Below, one piece after another: positions 20,148 through 29,798 of a stretch of 64,000 nt of DNA; positions within the stretch are counted from its first letter, which is position 1, and every line of letters starts with the position of its first letter. The notes beneath the pieces are model-generated. The model ran no database searches. It had not been told where the DNA came from and was given only the letters and a program-made list of their open reading frames with translations. The translations under genes and the position numbers were made by a program. Source of the stretch: Methylophilus sp. QUAN (GTDB taxonomy: Bacteria; Pseudomonadota; Gammaproteobacteria; Burkholderiales; Methylophilaceae); contig NZ_JADKYT010000001.1 of assembly GCF_015354445.1 (NCBI RefSeq), positions 682,001 through 746,000 of the forward strand, written 5' to 3'.

Positions 20148-21431
20148 TTAAGACGTCGCGTAAATCTTGTCCAAAAAGTAGCTGGTACGTTGTTTTAAAC
20201 GCAACCTGTTTTGCAGCAGGTTAGGCAACTGTTCTGGTTTCAGGCACTGGATAATGTTGATGTCCAGCGCTTCCCTGAGGTCGATAATATCGCCTTCTTC
20301 TTCGCGGTCATCGCTCAGCATTTGAATAAATGGGCGCAAAGGTTGTTGCGGATTGGTCGACAGCACGGTGGCCAGTTTCTGGTCTGACAGGCGAATCACG
20401 CTACCAGGCGGGTAAATGCCCAGGCATTTGATAAAGCGTCGCAGAATGGTTTGGTCAAACTGGTGGCGCTGCTGTGCAAACATGACACTCAAGGCTTCGT
20501 AAGGCGTTTTTGTGTGTGCCGGATTAGACGGGTTGCACAGGTTATCGTACATATTGGCAATAATCAGGATATGCGATAACGGGTCAATCTGGTCACAATG
20601 CAGGCCTTTGGGATAGCCGCTACCATCGGCAAATTCATGATGCTGGGAAATCAGCGTCAATATTTTTCTGGGCACGGCGACATCTCGCAGCATATTCATG
20701 CCAAGCAAGACATGGGTTTGGTAAATAGCCGTTTCGCGTACACTCAGCGGGTCTTTTTTGAGCAGGATTTTGTCACTGATCTGGCGTTTGCCAATGTCGT
20801 GCAGAATGGCTGACATGCCTAAAATCACCAAATCTTCATCGGTAATGTCCAGGTTTTTAGCCAGCAACATGGCCACGACCAGCGTGTTCAATTCATGCTG
20901 GAAGTGCTGGTCACTGACACGGTGGCCATTCATGGCATGAATCGCGATGTCGCTCTCGGTCAGGGTGCTGGTAACCAGGTCTTCCACCAGCCTGGTGGCC
21001 ATGCCATAGGCCTGATCCGGATGTTCAGTCGACAGCTTCTGAATATTCCTCACCTCTGTGCTGGTTTTCATGAACTTCTGTTCGCTTTCGGCCACCGCTT
21101 GCCTGAGCGCCAGTTGTTTTTTCTGGGCTGCACTTAATTCAGGGGCTGCATCAATGATTTCCACTTTAGGTGAGGCCGCTTTTTTCAGTGGGAACTCGAC
21201 CACATTCTGCTGAGGTGTAATTCTCAGCGGCATGCTGGAGCTGCGTCTGGGGTCATAACGTAGCTGCTTCAATCCTAAAGACTTGATGGTCTCAATCTGT
21301 GATTCATCCGTGATCTTGAAGTTACTCACCGAAAATGGATGATCCATCCAGCCCAGGTCGAGGTGGATGTAGAGACCGATCTGAAGCTGGTCTATGTCGA
21401 TATAGTAGGTGTCTGAGGCGTGATTAGGCAT
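20148..21431 (-). CDS. HD-GYP c-di-GMP phosphodiesterase with DUF3391
   Basis: In this 427-residue protein, residues 1-~110 form a DUF3391 domain (YIDIDQLQIGLYIHLDLGWMDHPF). A linker with PKVEIIDAAPELS follows, then an HD-GYP domain with the metal ligands in ILHDIGK, the following H residues (QHHEFADGSGYPKG) and the GYP motif. It should hydrolyse c-di-GMP to pGpG or GMP in the cytoplasm. The start overlaps the stop of the upstream PAS-GGDEF-EAL gene by 8 bases, so cyclase and hydrolase are made together. Confidence 0.92.
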   Translation of the reverse strand: MPNHASDTYYIDIDQLQIGLYIHLDLGWMDHPFSVSNFKITDESQIETIKSLGLKQLRYDPRRSSSMPLRITPQQNVVEFPLKKAASPKVEIIDAAPELSAAQKKQLALRQAVAESEQKFMKTSTEVRNIQKLSTEHPDQAYGMATRLVEDLVTSTLTESDIAIHAMNGHRVSDQHFQHELNTLVVAMLLAKNLDITDEDLVILGMSAILHDIGKRQISDKILLKKDPLSVRETAIYQTHVLLGMNMLRDVAVPRKILTLISQHHEFADGSGYPKGLHCDQIDPLSHILIIANMYDNLCNPSNPAHTKTPYEALSVMFAQQRHQFDQTILRRFIKCLGIYPPGSVIRLSDQKLATVLSTNPQQPLRPFIQMLSDDREEEGDIIDLREALDINIIQCLKPEQLPNLLQNRLRLKQRTSYFLDKIYATS

Positions 21432-24366
21432 GGCGTTTTATTTTTCTTTGATTATTTAACACTAGTAACTGTAAAAAGTCGTCCGAGTTCACTGGATAAG
21501 CATACAGGTAGCCCTGTGCGGTCTGGCAGCCCAGTCGTTGTAAAAACTTTTCCTGTTCTTCGGTTTCGACCCCTTCGGCAACAACGGTGAATCCTAATTG
21601 TGTCGCCATCGCGTAGATCGCGCTGGTGATGGCGGCATCGTCTTTATCATCTGGCAGGTCTTTGACAAAACTGCGGTCGATCTTGATCTGATCCAGCGGT
21701 AAGCGTTTCAGATGCGATAGCGAGGAGTAGCCGGTGCCAAAGTCGTCAATGGCGATGCTGACCCCTAACAGTTTCAACTGGTTAAAGGTGTCGACCACAT
21801 GCTGGGTATGCTGCATCAGCGTGCTTTCAGTGATTTCCAGCTCAATGATAGACGGGTCGCACTCGCTTTCCATGAGGATGCCATACACGGTATCGGCAAA
21901 CTTGCTCTTCATGATTTGCACACCGGAAACGTTGATGGCAATCTTCTTAAATTCCGGATGCGCTTTGTGCCAGGCGTGCGCTTGGCGCACCGCTTGTGCC
22001 AAGGCCCATTCGCCTATGCTTAAAATCAAACCGGTTTCTTCTGCCAGTGGGATAAATTTCGCCGGTGAAATAATGCCCTGTACCGGGTGTATCCAGCGTA
22101 TCAGCGCCTCAGCGCCAATAATCATGCCTGTGTTCAGGTCGATCTGCGCCTGGTAGAACATCTTGAGCTGATTTTTGGTCAGCGCCTGGCGCAACTCGGT
22201 TTCCAGCTGGAAGTGTTCTACAGCATCACGGCTCAACGCCACATCATAAAATGCGACATGGTTTTTACCGTTGTTTTTCACCTGGTACATGGCGAGGTCA
22301 GCCGCTTTAATCAGGCTTTCTACATCGTTGCCATCCTGTGGGTACATAGAGATACCAATGCTGGCACCGACAAAAATCTCATGATGGTCAATCATGAACT
22401 CACGTCTGAGCGCGTCCAGGATATCGTGTGCTTTTTGCGCAGCATCGGCTTTGCCATGCAGGTTTTCCAGCAGGATGATAAATTCATCGCCACCCAGGCG
22501 GCCGACAATATCAGACTCACGCAAAGCCGCGCGCAGACGCTCAGTGACGCCCAGCAGTAACTGGTCGCCGGAGTAATGGCCCAGGCTGTCATTAATGTTT
22601 TTAAACCGGTCCAGGTCAATAAACAGGACGGCGGCTTGCTGCTCATTGCGGTTGGCACGCTGAATGGCATGTGTAAACAAATGGTTGATCAGTCTGCGGT
22701 TAGGCAGGCCAGTCAGCGGATCATGGTTCACCAGTGAGTTGAGCTGCGTTTGTGAGCGCTTCATTTCACTAATATCGGCAAACACACCCACATAGTTGGT
22801 GATCACGTTGGCATGGTTGCGCACCGCCGTAATGGTCATCCACTCGGTATAAGTGTCGCCGTTTTTGCGTATGTTCTCAATTTCGCCCGACCATTTGCCA
22901 TGGCGCTTGAGCGCCCCAAACAGGCCGCGTGGGCGTTGCCTGAAGATTTGCGGCTTGTGGCCCAACACTTCAGATTCTTCATAGCCGGTAATCAGGGTGT
23001 AGCCCTGGTTAATCCCGACCAACTCGCCAGCCGGGTTCACAATCATGATGCCTTCAGTGGTGCTGTCAAAGGCAATTTTGGCCAGTTTGAGGTGTTTGCC
23101 GGTTTGTTCGCGGTCAATTGCCACACTCAATGTACGGCCAATGGCCATTAACGAGCCCAACTCTTGTGAACTGGTGTTTTCGGCATCGAAACAACGCTCA
23201 ATCACCATGGATCCCCACCACTCATCATCAATCATGAGCGGCACAATCACCAGGTTGACGGTGTCATGCGATTTAAGCAGGGCGCGCTCTGAGGCTGGCA
23301 ATGTCAGGGCGTCACACATCACCGGCTGACCTTTGGACAGCAGGCTATACCAGCGTTGCAGCTCAGGCGACAGGAATGAAATTTTTTCCCAATGCTCGTA
23401 GGTGGTATGAAAGCCGTTCATTGCCCAGTGGAACAGGGCTTTGGAGCGGATATCGGTTTTTTTGCGGCTGGTGATGGTTTCGTGTTGCAGCAAAATCGCA
23501 CGGCTAAAGCGGAACGACAGGCAGCATTGCTGCAAGACATTTTCCGCCACACTCTGCCAGCGTTCGGCCGAATGCAGCATCCAGTCGCAGGAAATCAGCG
23601 TGTCCAGCACTGCGCTGCGGTTAAGCAACTGCGTTTGAATGAATTTTTGTTCGCTGACATCGCGAGCCACGGTAATCAGGTGGCTGGGTTGATCTTTCTG
23701 GTCGTGGTAGGCGACTTTATTCACTTCCAGCGTTTTGTAGCCACCTTGGGGTAAATGTACCAGTTCTTCATTGTGGTAAGCCTGGCGGGATTTCCAGACC
23801 TGTTGGTCGGATTTCTCGTGATGTTCGAAGCTATTGCGGAACACCGGATGCAAGGTATCCGCAATTTGCAAATTGTTTAAGAACTGGTAGTCAAAGCTGT
23901 CAATCTGGAAGGTGTTCAGCATGTGCTGGTTGGCCATCATCCAGCGGTTGTCATTGTCTTTAATGCAAATCAGGTCCGGACTCATCTCAATCAGTGAGTG
24001 CACAATTGATTGCATGTGCAGCAATTGATCGACCAGCGTGCGTTCTTCTTCCTCCAGCATCAGGCCAATGGCACGGCGGCCCGATTGTGGATAGAACAAG
24101 CGGCATTTGAAGTCACGTTTTAAGCCATGAATAGGGGTGCTGATGTTTAATTCAGTTTTGCCCTCGCGCATGGCTTCGACCAGCGCTTGGCGAATCTCTT
24201 TGGGCAAGCCGTCTGCGAGCTCTCCCAGCAGGTTTTTCGCGGTGGTGCTGAGAGCGAGACACTGTGCCCGGCGATTGATGGCCAGCATAGGCATATCCGG
24301 CATGGTGACGGCCAGGGGCTGCAACCATGCTGTGCTATGATGATCAAAAACGGTTGGTAATGACAT
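21424..24366 (-). CDS. PAS-GAF-PAS-GGDEF-EAL sensor protein
   Basis: This is a 980-residue soluble multidomain protein. A PAS domain lies at about residues 125-240 (SPDLICIKDNDNRW), a GAF-like region at about 255-415 and a second PAS at about 420-540 (GIMIVNPAGELVGINQGY). An intact GGDEF (RLGGDEFIILLE) and an intact EAL (EALIRW, LEITESTL, DDFGTGYSS, KIDRSF) complete it. Both synthesis and hydrolysis of c-di-GMP are possible, with the sensor parts deciding. It is translationally coupled to the HD-GYP gene. No transmembrane segment is seen. Confidence 0.92.
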   Translation of the reverse strand: MSLPTVFDHHSTAWLQPLAVTMPDMPMLAINRRAQCLALSTTAKNLLGELADGLPKEIRQALVEAMREGKTELNISTPIHGLKRDFKCRLFYPQSGRRAIGLMLEEEERTLVDQLLHMQSIVHSLIEMSPDLICIKDNDNRWMMANQHMLNTFQIDSFDYQFLNNLQIADTLHPVFRNSFEHHEKSDQQVWKSRQAYHNEELVHLPQGGYKTLEVNKVAYHDQKDQPSHLITVARDVSEQKFIQTQLLNRSAVLDTLISCDWMLHSAERWQSVAENVLQQCCLSFRFSRAILLQHETITSRKKTDIRSKALFHWAMNGFHTTYEHWEKISFLSPELQRWYSLLSKGQPVMCDALTLPASERALLKSHDTVNLVIVPLMIDDEWWGSMVIERCFDAENTSSQELGSLMAIGRTLSVAIDREQTGKHLKLAKIAFDSTTEGIMIVNPAGELVGINQGYTLITGYEESEVLGHKPQIFRQRPRGLFGALKRHGKWSGEIENIRKNGDTYTEWMTITAVRNHANVITNYVGVFADISEMKRSQTQLNSLVNHDPLTGLPNRRLINHLFTHAIQRANRNEQQAAVLFIDLDRFKNINDSLGHYSGDQLLLGVTERLRAALRESDIVGRLGGDEFIILLENLHGKADAAQKAHDILDALRREFMIDHHEIFVGASIGISMYPQDGNDVESLIKAADLAMYQVKNNGKNHVAFYDVALSRDAVEHFQLETELRQALTKNQLKMFYQAQIDLNTGMIIGAEALIRWIHPVQGIISPAKFIPLAEETGLILSIGEWALAQAVRQAHAWHKAHPEFKKIAINVSGVQIMKSKFADTVYGILMESECDPSIIELEITESTLMQHTQHVVDTFNQLKLLGVSIAIDDFGTGYSSLSHLKRLPLDQIKIDRSFVKDLPDDKDDAAITSAIYAMATQLGFTVVAEGVETEEQEKFLQRLGCQTAQGYLYAYPVNSDDFLQLLVLNNQRKIKRHA

Positions 24367-24511
24367 AGTTAAATCTGTTTCGGTCCGGTGTGCGTTGTAG
24401 TGCGGATAAGTGGGTTATCGGCGCGAATGCAAGCAAACTTTAGCGACATTAACTCTTGATAATTAAGGTAAATTTAAAGATGTTTTTAATTAATCTTCGG
24501 GTTGAGGCGTG

Positions 24512-25699
24512 ATGGTCCAATCGTGGATAAAACCTGTGTTGTGGCTGGCTTGTTTGCTGTCATTGCAGGCGGTGCATGCGCATGAAACCCATCCCGAACA
24601 CTCAGCCAGTGCATTGACCGTCAGCGTCACGGCCGATCATGGCGGGCGTGTGTGGCTGGCACAGGTCAAACAGGGCCAAGTCTGGGTGTCAGTCAGCGAC
24701 GATGCGGGCAAGCATTTTAGCACCGAAGTGGCGGTGAGTCCTGTGCCGATGACGATTGCTGCCGACGCAGAAGCACGGCCAAATATTGCAGCAGGCGCTA
24801 ATGGCGCGGTCTATGTCACCTGGACAGAGGCGCTGAAAAAGAACCATGCGGGCAATATCTGGTTTGCACGTTCGCTGGATGGCGGCAAAAAGTTTGAGGC
24901 GCCTTATATCGTGCATCAGCATCGCGAAGAAATCACCCATCGTAATGATGCTTTGCAAGTGGCGGCAGATGGCACGATAACTGTTGTCTGGCTGGACAAG
25001 CGCGATATGCTGGCAGCTAAAGCCGCGGGGAAGTCCTATGACGGCGCTGCGATTTACTATGCGGTGTCGCGCGATCAAGGCAAAAGCTTTAGTCTTGAAC
25101 AGAAATTGGCTGATCACAGTTGCGAATGTTGCCGCATTGCCATGACCAGCAAGCCGGATGGCACCATCGCCGTGTTGTGGCGGCATGTGTTCGAGGGCAA
25201 CGAGCGCGATCACGCCATGGCGGAAATTGGCCCTGTGGGCAAGCCAGTGTTGGTACGCGCCAGTTATGGGCACTGGAAAATAGAAGGGTGCCCACATCAT
25301 GGGGCTGCGCTGGCGGTGGGCGAAGGCTTTGGCTATCACCTGGCTTATTTTGATGGCGCGGGCGATACGCCGGGCTTGCGTATCGCGCGCATGGATGGGC
25401 AGGCCTGGGTAACTTCGCCGCCGAGGCGCTTTGGCGATGCCAAGAGAAATGCCGGGCATCCGGCATTGTTGAGCGTCGGCGACCAGGTGTGGCTGGCCTG
25501 GCAGGAGCATGATCCGCATGGCGCCGACATTGTAGCGATGGCGTCGTCAGATGGTGGCAGAACCTGGGGTGCGCAGGTGGTCATTTTGCACAGCACCAGC
25601 AAGCTCGATTATCCGCAATGGCTGACTTTGCAAGGCCAGGCAACCCTGGCGGTAAACACTGCCGATCAAGGCTTGCAACTGTTGCCTTTCACGAATTAG
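24512..25699 (+). CDS. Exported Asp-box beta-propeller protein (sialidase-like fold)
   Basis: This protein of about 395 residues has a signal peptide (LACLLSLQAVHA). It carries four Asp-box repeats, SDDAGKHF, SLDGGKKF, SRDQGKSF and SSDGGRTW, the mark of a sialidase/BNR propeller. A Cys-rich HSCECCRIAM and a WKIEGCPHHGAAL motif suggest metal or haem contact rather than sugar hydrolysis, and no convincing sialidase arginine triad is visible. GAGG spacing favours ATG 24512 over GTG 24509. It may belong functionally with the metal-uptake run at 15-20 kb. Confidence 0.75.
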   Translation: MVQSWIKPVLWLACLLSLQAVHAHETHPEHSASALTVSVTADHGGRVWLAQVKQGQVWVSVSDDAGKHFSTEVAVSPVPMTIAADAEARPNIAAGANGAVYVTWTEALKKNHAGNIWFARSLDGGKKFEAPYIVHQHREEITHRNDALQVAADGTITVVWLDKRDMLAAKAAGKSYDGAAIYYAVSRDQGKSFSLEQKLADHSCECCRIAMTSKPDGTIAVLWRHVFEGNERDHAMAEIGPVGKPVLVRASYGHWKIEGCPHHGAALAVGEGFGYHLAYFDGAGDTPGLRIARMDGQAWVTSPPRRFGDAKRNAGHPALLSVGDQVWLAWQEHDPHGADIVAMASSDGGRTWGAQVVILHSTSKLDYPQWLTLQGQATLAVNTADQGLQLLPFTN

Positions 25700-25749
25700 T
25701 CCCAATTCATAAAAACGTTTCAAAGTCGCGCCTATTTGATCTGCATCTA

Positions 25750-25776
25750 TTGAAAATGCAAAAACCCACCGCATTA
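25750..25776 (+). promoter_or_regulatory. Sigma-32-type heat-shock promoter of clpB
   Basis: TTGAAA (25750-25755), a 13-base spacer and CCGCATTA (25769-25776) match the CTTGAA - 13 to 15 - CCCCATNT heat-shock consensus well. It lies about 55 bases before the clpB start. Confidence 0.65.
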
Positions 25777-25829
25777 TAGGGTTATCCAGCCGCACGCTGC
25801 GGCATGACTTTAACAATGAAAGGGTTTGC

Positions 25830-28412
25830 ATGCGTTTTGATAAACTCACCACCAAATTCCAACAGGCGCTGGCCGATGCGCAGAGCATGGCTGTGGGTGC
25901 CGATCATCCGACCATAGAAGCACCACATTTGTTGCTGGCGATGCTCAACCAGGATGATAGCGGTGTTACGGCCTTGTTATCACGTGCCGGTGCACAAGTG
26001 AGCGCACTGAAAACCGGTTTGCAGCAAGCGATTGATGCCTTGCCAAAAATCAGTGAGAACAGCGGCGATGTGGCAGTTTCGCGTGACCTTAACAATCTGT
26101 TAAATGTCACCGACAAGCTCGCGCAGAAGAGTGGCGATAGCTATATTGCCAGCGAGATGTTTTTGCTGGCCCTGGCCGATGACAAAGGCAACACCGGCAA
26201 ATTGCTCAAACAGCACGGCGTGAATAAGGCCGCGCTGGAGCAGGCGATTAAGGCCGTGCGCGGAAATGATTCCGTCAACAGCCAGGAAGCGGAGGGCCAG
26301 CGTGAAGCCTTGAAAAAATACACCCTGGACTTGACCGAGCGTGCACGTGCTGGCAAGTTGGACCCGGTGATTGGCCGTGACGACGAAATTCGCCGCGCAA
26401 TCCAGGTATTGCAACGCCGTACCAAAAACAATCCGGTGCTGATCGGCGAGCCTGGTGTTGGTAAAACAGCGATTGTGGAAGGCCTGGCACAACGGATTGT
26501 GAATGGCGAAGTGCCAGATTCGCTCAAAAACAAAAAGGTGCTGAGCCTGGATATGGCCGCCCTGCTGGCCGGAGCCAAATATCGTGGCGAATTTGAAGAG
26601 CGTTTAAAAGCGGTGCTCAAGGAGCTTGCGCAGGACGAAGGCCAGACCATCGTTTTTATTGACGAAATTCATACCATGGTCGGCGCCGGCAAGTCTGAAG
26701 GCGCGATGGATGCGGGCAATATGCTGAAACCAGCGCTGGCGCGCGGTGAGCTGCACTGTGTGGGCGCGACCACGCTGGATGAATACCGCAAATACATCGA
26801 AAAAGATGCGGCGCTGGAGCGCCGTTTCCAGAAAGTATTGGTCGATGAACCCAGCGTTGAGGCGACGATTGCCATTTTGCGCGGCTTGCAGGAAAAGTAC
26901 GAGTTGCACCACGGTGTGGAGATCACCGATCCGGCCATTGTGGCCGCGGCTGAATTGTCTAACCGTTATATCACAGACCGTTTCTTGCCGGATAAAGCCA
27001 TCGACCTGATTGACGAGGCAGCTTCACGCATCAAGATGGAAATCGACTCCAAGCCTGAAGTGATGGATAAACTGGACCGCCGCCTGATTCAGCTCAAAAT
27101 TGAGCGTGAAGCGGTGCGTCGTGAAAAGGACGAAGCCAGCCAGAAACGCTTTGGCCTGATTGAAGACGAAATCAGCAAGCTGGAAAAAGAGTACGCTGAC
27201 CTGGAAGAGGTATGGAAAGCAGAAAAAGCAGCGGTGCAAGGCTCGGCTGGCGTTAAAGAGGCGATCGAAAAGATCAAGCTGGATATGGAAGCGGCCAAGC
27301 GCAAGGGCGATTGGCAAAAAGTCTCTGAGTTGCAATATGGCAAACTGCCACAGCTGGAAGCACAGTTAAAGCATGCTTCAACCGCCGAAGCCAACGGCGC
27401 AGTGAAACATAAAATGCTGCGCACTGAGGTCGGGGCGGACGAGATCGCCGAAGTAGTCAGCCGGGCGACGGGGATCCCTGTCAGCAAAATGATGACTGGT
27501 GAACGCGAGAAACTGCTCAATATGGAGAGCCGCTTGCATGAGCGTGTGGTCGGTCAGGATGAAGCGGTGCGCCTGGTGTCAGACGCGATTCGGCGTTCGC
27601 GTAGCGGTCTCAGTGACCCTAACCGTCCGTATGGTAGCTTCTTGTTTTTGGGGCCGACCGGCGTCGGTAAGACCGAGTTGTGCAAAGCGCTGGCTAACTT
27701 CCTGTTCGATAGCCCGGAGCACTTGGTGCGCATAGACATGAGCGAGTTTATGGAGAAGCATTCTGTCTCCCGCTTGATTGGCGCGCCGCCTGGCTACGTC
27801 GGTTACGAAGAAGGCGGTACGCTGACCGAAGCAGTACGCCGCAAACCGTATTCCGTTGTGTTGCTGGACGAAGTGGAAAAAGCGCACCCGGATGTGTTTA
27901 ACGTGTTGCTGCAAGTGCTGGATGATGGGCGCCTGACCGATGGCCAGGGCCGCACGGTGGACTTTAAAAACACGGTGATTATCATGACCTCTAACCTGGG
28001 TAGCCAGATGATACAAAGTATGGCCGACCAGGATTACCAGGTGGTGAAACTGGCCGTGATGGGTGAGGTGAAAACCCACTTCCGTCCGGAGTTTATTAAC
28101 CGTATTGATGAGGTCGTCGTATTCCACTCACTGGGCGAGGCACATGTGAAATCAATTGCCAGTATCCAGTTGCAATTGCTGGCCAAACGCCTGGCTGCGA
28201 TGGATATGCAGTTGGATATCAGCGATGCGGCACTGGCCGAGATCGCCAATGCCGGGTTTGACCCGGTATATGGTGCGCGGCCACTCAAACGGGCGATCCA
28301 GAGTGAGATTGAAAACCCGTTGGCACGTGAAATTCTGGCTGGGCAGTTTGCGGCTAAAGACACTATCCATGTCGATTTTCAGGCCGGGAAAATGCAGTTC
28401 CGCAAGGCATGA
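25830..28412 (+). CDS. clpB: ATP-dependent disaggregase ClpB
   Basis: This 860-residue AAA+ chaperone dissolves protein aggregates together with DnaK. An N-terminal double Clp-N domain is followed by NBD1 with Walker A GEPGVGKT near residue 206 and [14 protein letters not shown] coiled-coil middle domain (about 405-525) and NBD2 with GPTGVGKT near 608 and [14 protein letters not shown] complete it. The length is that of full-size ClpB. AAAGGG precedes the ATG. The promoter looks heat-shock dependent and a strong terminator follows. Confidence 0.98.
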   Translation: MRFDKLTTKFQQALADAQSMAVGADHPTIEAPHLLLAMLNQDDSGVTALLSRAGAQVSALKTGLQQAIDALPKISENSGDVAVSRDLNNLLNVTDKLAQKSGDSYIASEMFLLALADDKGNTGKLLKQHGVNKAALEQAIKAVRGNDSVNSQEAEGQREALKKYTLDLTERARAGKLDPVIGRDDEIRRAIQVLQRRTKNNPVLIGEPGVGKTAIVEGLAQRIVNGEVPDSLKNKKVLSLDMAALLAGAKYRGEFEERLKAVLKELAQDEGQTIVFIDEIHTMVGAGKSEGAMDAGNMLKPALARGELHCVGATTLDEYRKYIEKDAALERRFQKVLVDEPSVEATIAILRGLQEKYELHHGVEITDPAIVAAAELSNRYITDRFLPDKAIDLIDEAASRIKMEIDSKPEVMDKLDRRLIQLKIEREAVRREKDEASQKRFGLIEDEISKLEKEYADLEEVWKAEKAAVQGSAGVKEAIEKIKLDMEAAKRKGDWQKVSELQYGKLPQLEAQLKHASTAEANGAVKHKMLRTEVGADEIAEVVSRATGIPVSKMMTGEREKLLNMESRLHERVVGQDEAVRLVSDAIRRSRSGLSDPNRPYGSFLFLGPTGVGKTELCKALANFLFDSPEHLVRIDMSEFMEKHSVSRLIGAPPGYVGYEEGGTLTEAVRRKPYSVVLLDEVEKAHPDVFNVLLQVLDDGRLTDGQGRTVDFKNTVIIMTSNLGSQMIQSMADQDYQVVKLAVMGEVKTHFRPEFINRIDEVVVFHSLGEAHVKSIASIQLQLLAKRLAAMDMQLDISDAALAEIANAGFDPVYGARPLKRAIQSEIENPLAREILAGQFAAKDTIHVDFQAGKMQFRKA

Positions 28413-28447
28413 TGGATTCAGTGGCAGACTGAACCAGGTCGCAGATA

Positions 28448-28480
28448 AAAGGGTCATAGCGATATGACCCTTTACTTTTT
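28448..28480 (+). terminator. Intrinsic terminator after clpB
   Basis: A perfect 11-bp stem AAAGGGTCATA / TATGACCCTTT with a GCGA tetraloop is followed by ACTTTTT. Confidence 0.85.
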
Positions 28481-28503
28481 ATCGGGTGTAGAATGGGAAC
28501 ACT

Positions 28504-29025
28504 ATGCGTTACTCACACTCTTTGCGTTTAATTTTTATCACGATTTTGTTAACTGGACTGGCTGGTTGCGCCTCGCAACCACCACAACCTTTGCAAATTG
28601 ACCGCATTTCACCTGAGCAGCTCGCTGCGCTGGTGCCGCCTGCACAATCTACCCTGACCCTGGAGCAGGTTGTGGCCTTAAGCAAACAGGGCAAGAGTGA
28701 TGCTGAGATTATTGAAGCAATTAAACAGTCACAATCACGCTATTCGCTTACGCCTTCAGATGTGTTGAGCTGGCACGAAAAAGGGATTTCCAAAGGCGTG
28801 CTTGATTACATGCAGCAAGCCAACGCATTGGCCGAGCAAAATGCTATTGCGGATGAAATTAACAAACGTGAAAAAGCCCGCGTGGAGTCTGAGGCCAGGC
28901 TAAAACGCGAGCGCGATATGGCCAGATTGCGTAGTATGGACCCCTGGTTTTATGGTGGGCCTGGTTTTTACGGCGGCCCCTGGGGTTACCGACCTTATTG
29001 GGGTGGCGGCTGGCGTTATTGGTAA
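28504..29025 (+). CDS. Putative lipoprotein with Gly/Tyr/Trp-rich tail
   Basis: This 173-residue protein has a lipoprotein signal ending in the lipobox LAGC (Cys 22). The middle (TLTLEQVVALSKQGKSDAEIIEAIKQS) is helical and resembles helix-hairpin modules seen in other outer-membrane lipoproteins. A charged helix (INKREKARVESEARLKRERD) follows. The last ~30 residues are rich in Gly, Pro, Tyr and Trp (FYGGPGFYGGPWGYRPYWGGG). No specific function is recognised. It sits alone after the clpB terminator. Confidence 0.75.
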   Translation: MRYSHSLRLIFITILLTGLAGCASQPPQPLQIDRISPEQLAALVPPAQSTLTLEQVVALSKQGKSDAEIIEAIKQSQSRYSLTPSDVLSWHEKGISKGVLDYMQQANALAEQNAIADEINKREKARVESEARLKRERDMARLRSMDPWFYGGPGFYGGPWGYRPYWGGGWRYW

Positions 29026-29076
29026 AAGTCATTTGGCATCCCTTGTATAATCAGGGTTTTGCTTCTGGACTTCGCT

Positions 29077-29496
29077 ATGCGACAACAGCACGAAACCCTT
29101 TCCATCAATGCCCAGGGGCGGCGTTTATACGATATCACGCCGCAAGTCCTGCAATGGGTGCAGCAATCCGGTATTCAAAGTGGTTTGCTCACCTTATATA
29201 TTCAGCACACCTCCGCCAGTTTACTCATCAATGAAAACTATGACCGCGATGTGCTGGTGGACCTGGAAGCATTTTTTAATCGCCTGGTGCCGGACGGCGA
29301 TGATTTGTTTATCCATACCGTAGAAGGCCCGGACGACATGCCTGCGCATGTGCGTACCGCGTTAACCCAAACCAGCCTGTCTATTCCGGTGTTGCAGGGC
29401 CGGGTTGCCTTAGGCCAATGGCAAGGTGTTTTCCTGTTTGAACACCGCCATCTACCTGCCCGTCGCCGCGTGTTGATGCACGTGATGGGTGAGTAA
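29077..29496 (+). CDS. YjbQ / UPF0047 family protein
   Basis: This 139-residue protein of the UPF0047 (YjbQ) family carries the conserved LLTLYIQHTSASLLINENYD block, then DDLFIHTVEGPDDMPAHVRTAL and LGQWQGVFLFEHR. Family members show weak thiamine-phosphate synthase activity in vitro, and the real role is unsettled. The frame continues upstream to a TTG at 29059, but ATG 29077 matches the family start MRQQHETLSI. TATAAT at about 29045 could be its -10 box, though no good -35 is seen. Confidence 0.88.
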   Translation: MRQQHETLSINAQGRRLYDITPQVLQWVQQSGIQSGLLTLYIQHTSASLLINENYDRDVLVDLEAFFNRLVPDGDDLFIHTVEGPDDMPAHVRTALTQTSLSIPVLQGRVALGQWQGVFLFEHRHLPARRRVLMHVMGE

Positions 29497-29525
29497 TTCG
29501 TTTTTATTGTGTTAGAAATGTTGTG

Positions 29526-29789
29526 ATGAAATATTGTTCTATCGTTGTCTTGTCTTTTTTGTGTGCTGTTTGCCTGGTGGGTTGTGAGCATGAGGCTTCA
29601 ACAACCGAGCAGGCCGTGAAGCAGTCAGCAAATACCAATGCAGCCGAAACCCACTCGGCTGGCGGCTATGAGCCTAGCGCAGATGAGCGCGTCCCCGGTA
29701 TCACCATGTCGCAAGAAGAACTGGATAAAATTTATGCTGAAGCCAGACGTAACATGCCATTGCCGGTGATCCCCGAGGATGCGCGCTAG
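29526..29789 (+). CDS. Small putative lipoprotein
   Basis: This 87-residue protein has a short lipoprotein signal (MKYCSIVVLSFLCAVCLVGC) with lipobox LVGC. The remainder is polar and low-complexity (TTEQAVKQSANTNAAETHSAGG) and ends with a conserved-looking MSQEELDKIYAEARRNMPLPVIPEDAR-type tail, given here in outline only. The function is unknown. It follows the YjbQ gene by 29 bases and converges on the minus-strand gene at 29799 with only nine bases between. Confidence 0.6.
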   Translation: MKYCSIVVLSFLCAVCLVGCEHEASTTEQAVKQSANTNAAETHSAGGYEPSADERVPGITMSQEELDKIYAEARRNMPLPVIPEDAR

Positions 29790-29798
29790 GCAGCCATA

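Noticed and set aside
24689-25519. 276-codon minus-strand frame opposite the Asp-box propeller gene
   Set aside because: The plus-strand protein has a signal peptide and four Asp-boxes. The antisense frame has no domain and is explained by base composition.
24512-25699. True sialidase
   Set aside because: The Asp-boxes support the fold only. No arginine triad or catalytic Tyr/Glu pair is evident, and the Cys/His motifs point elsewhere.
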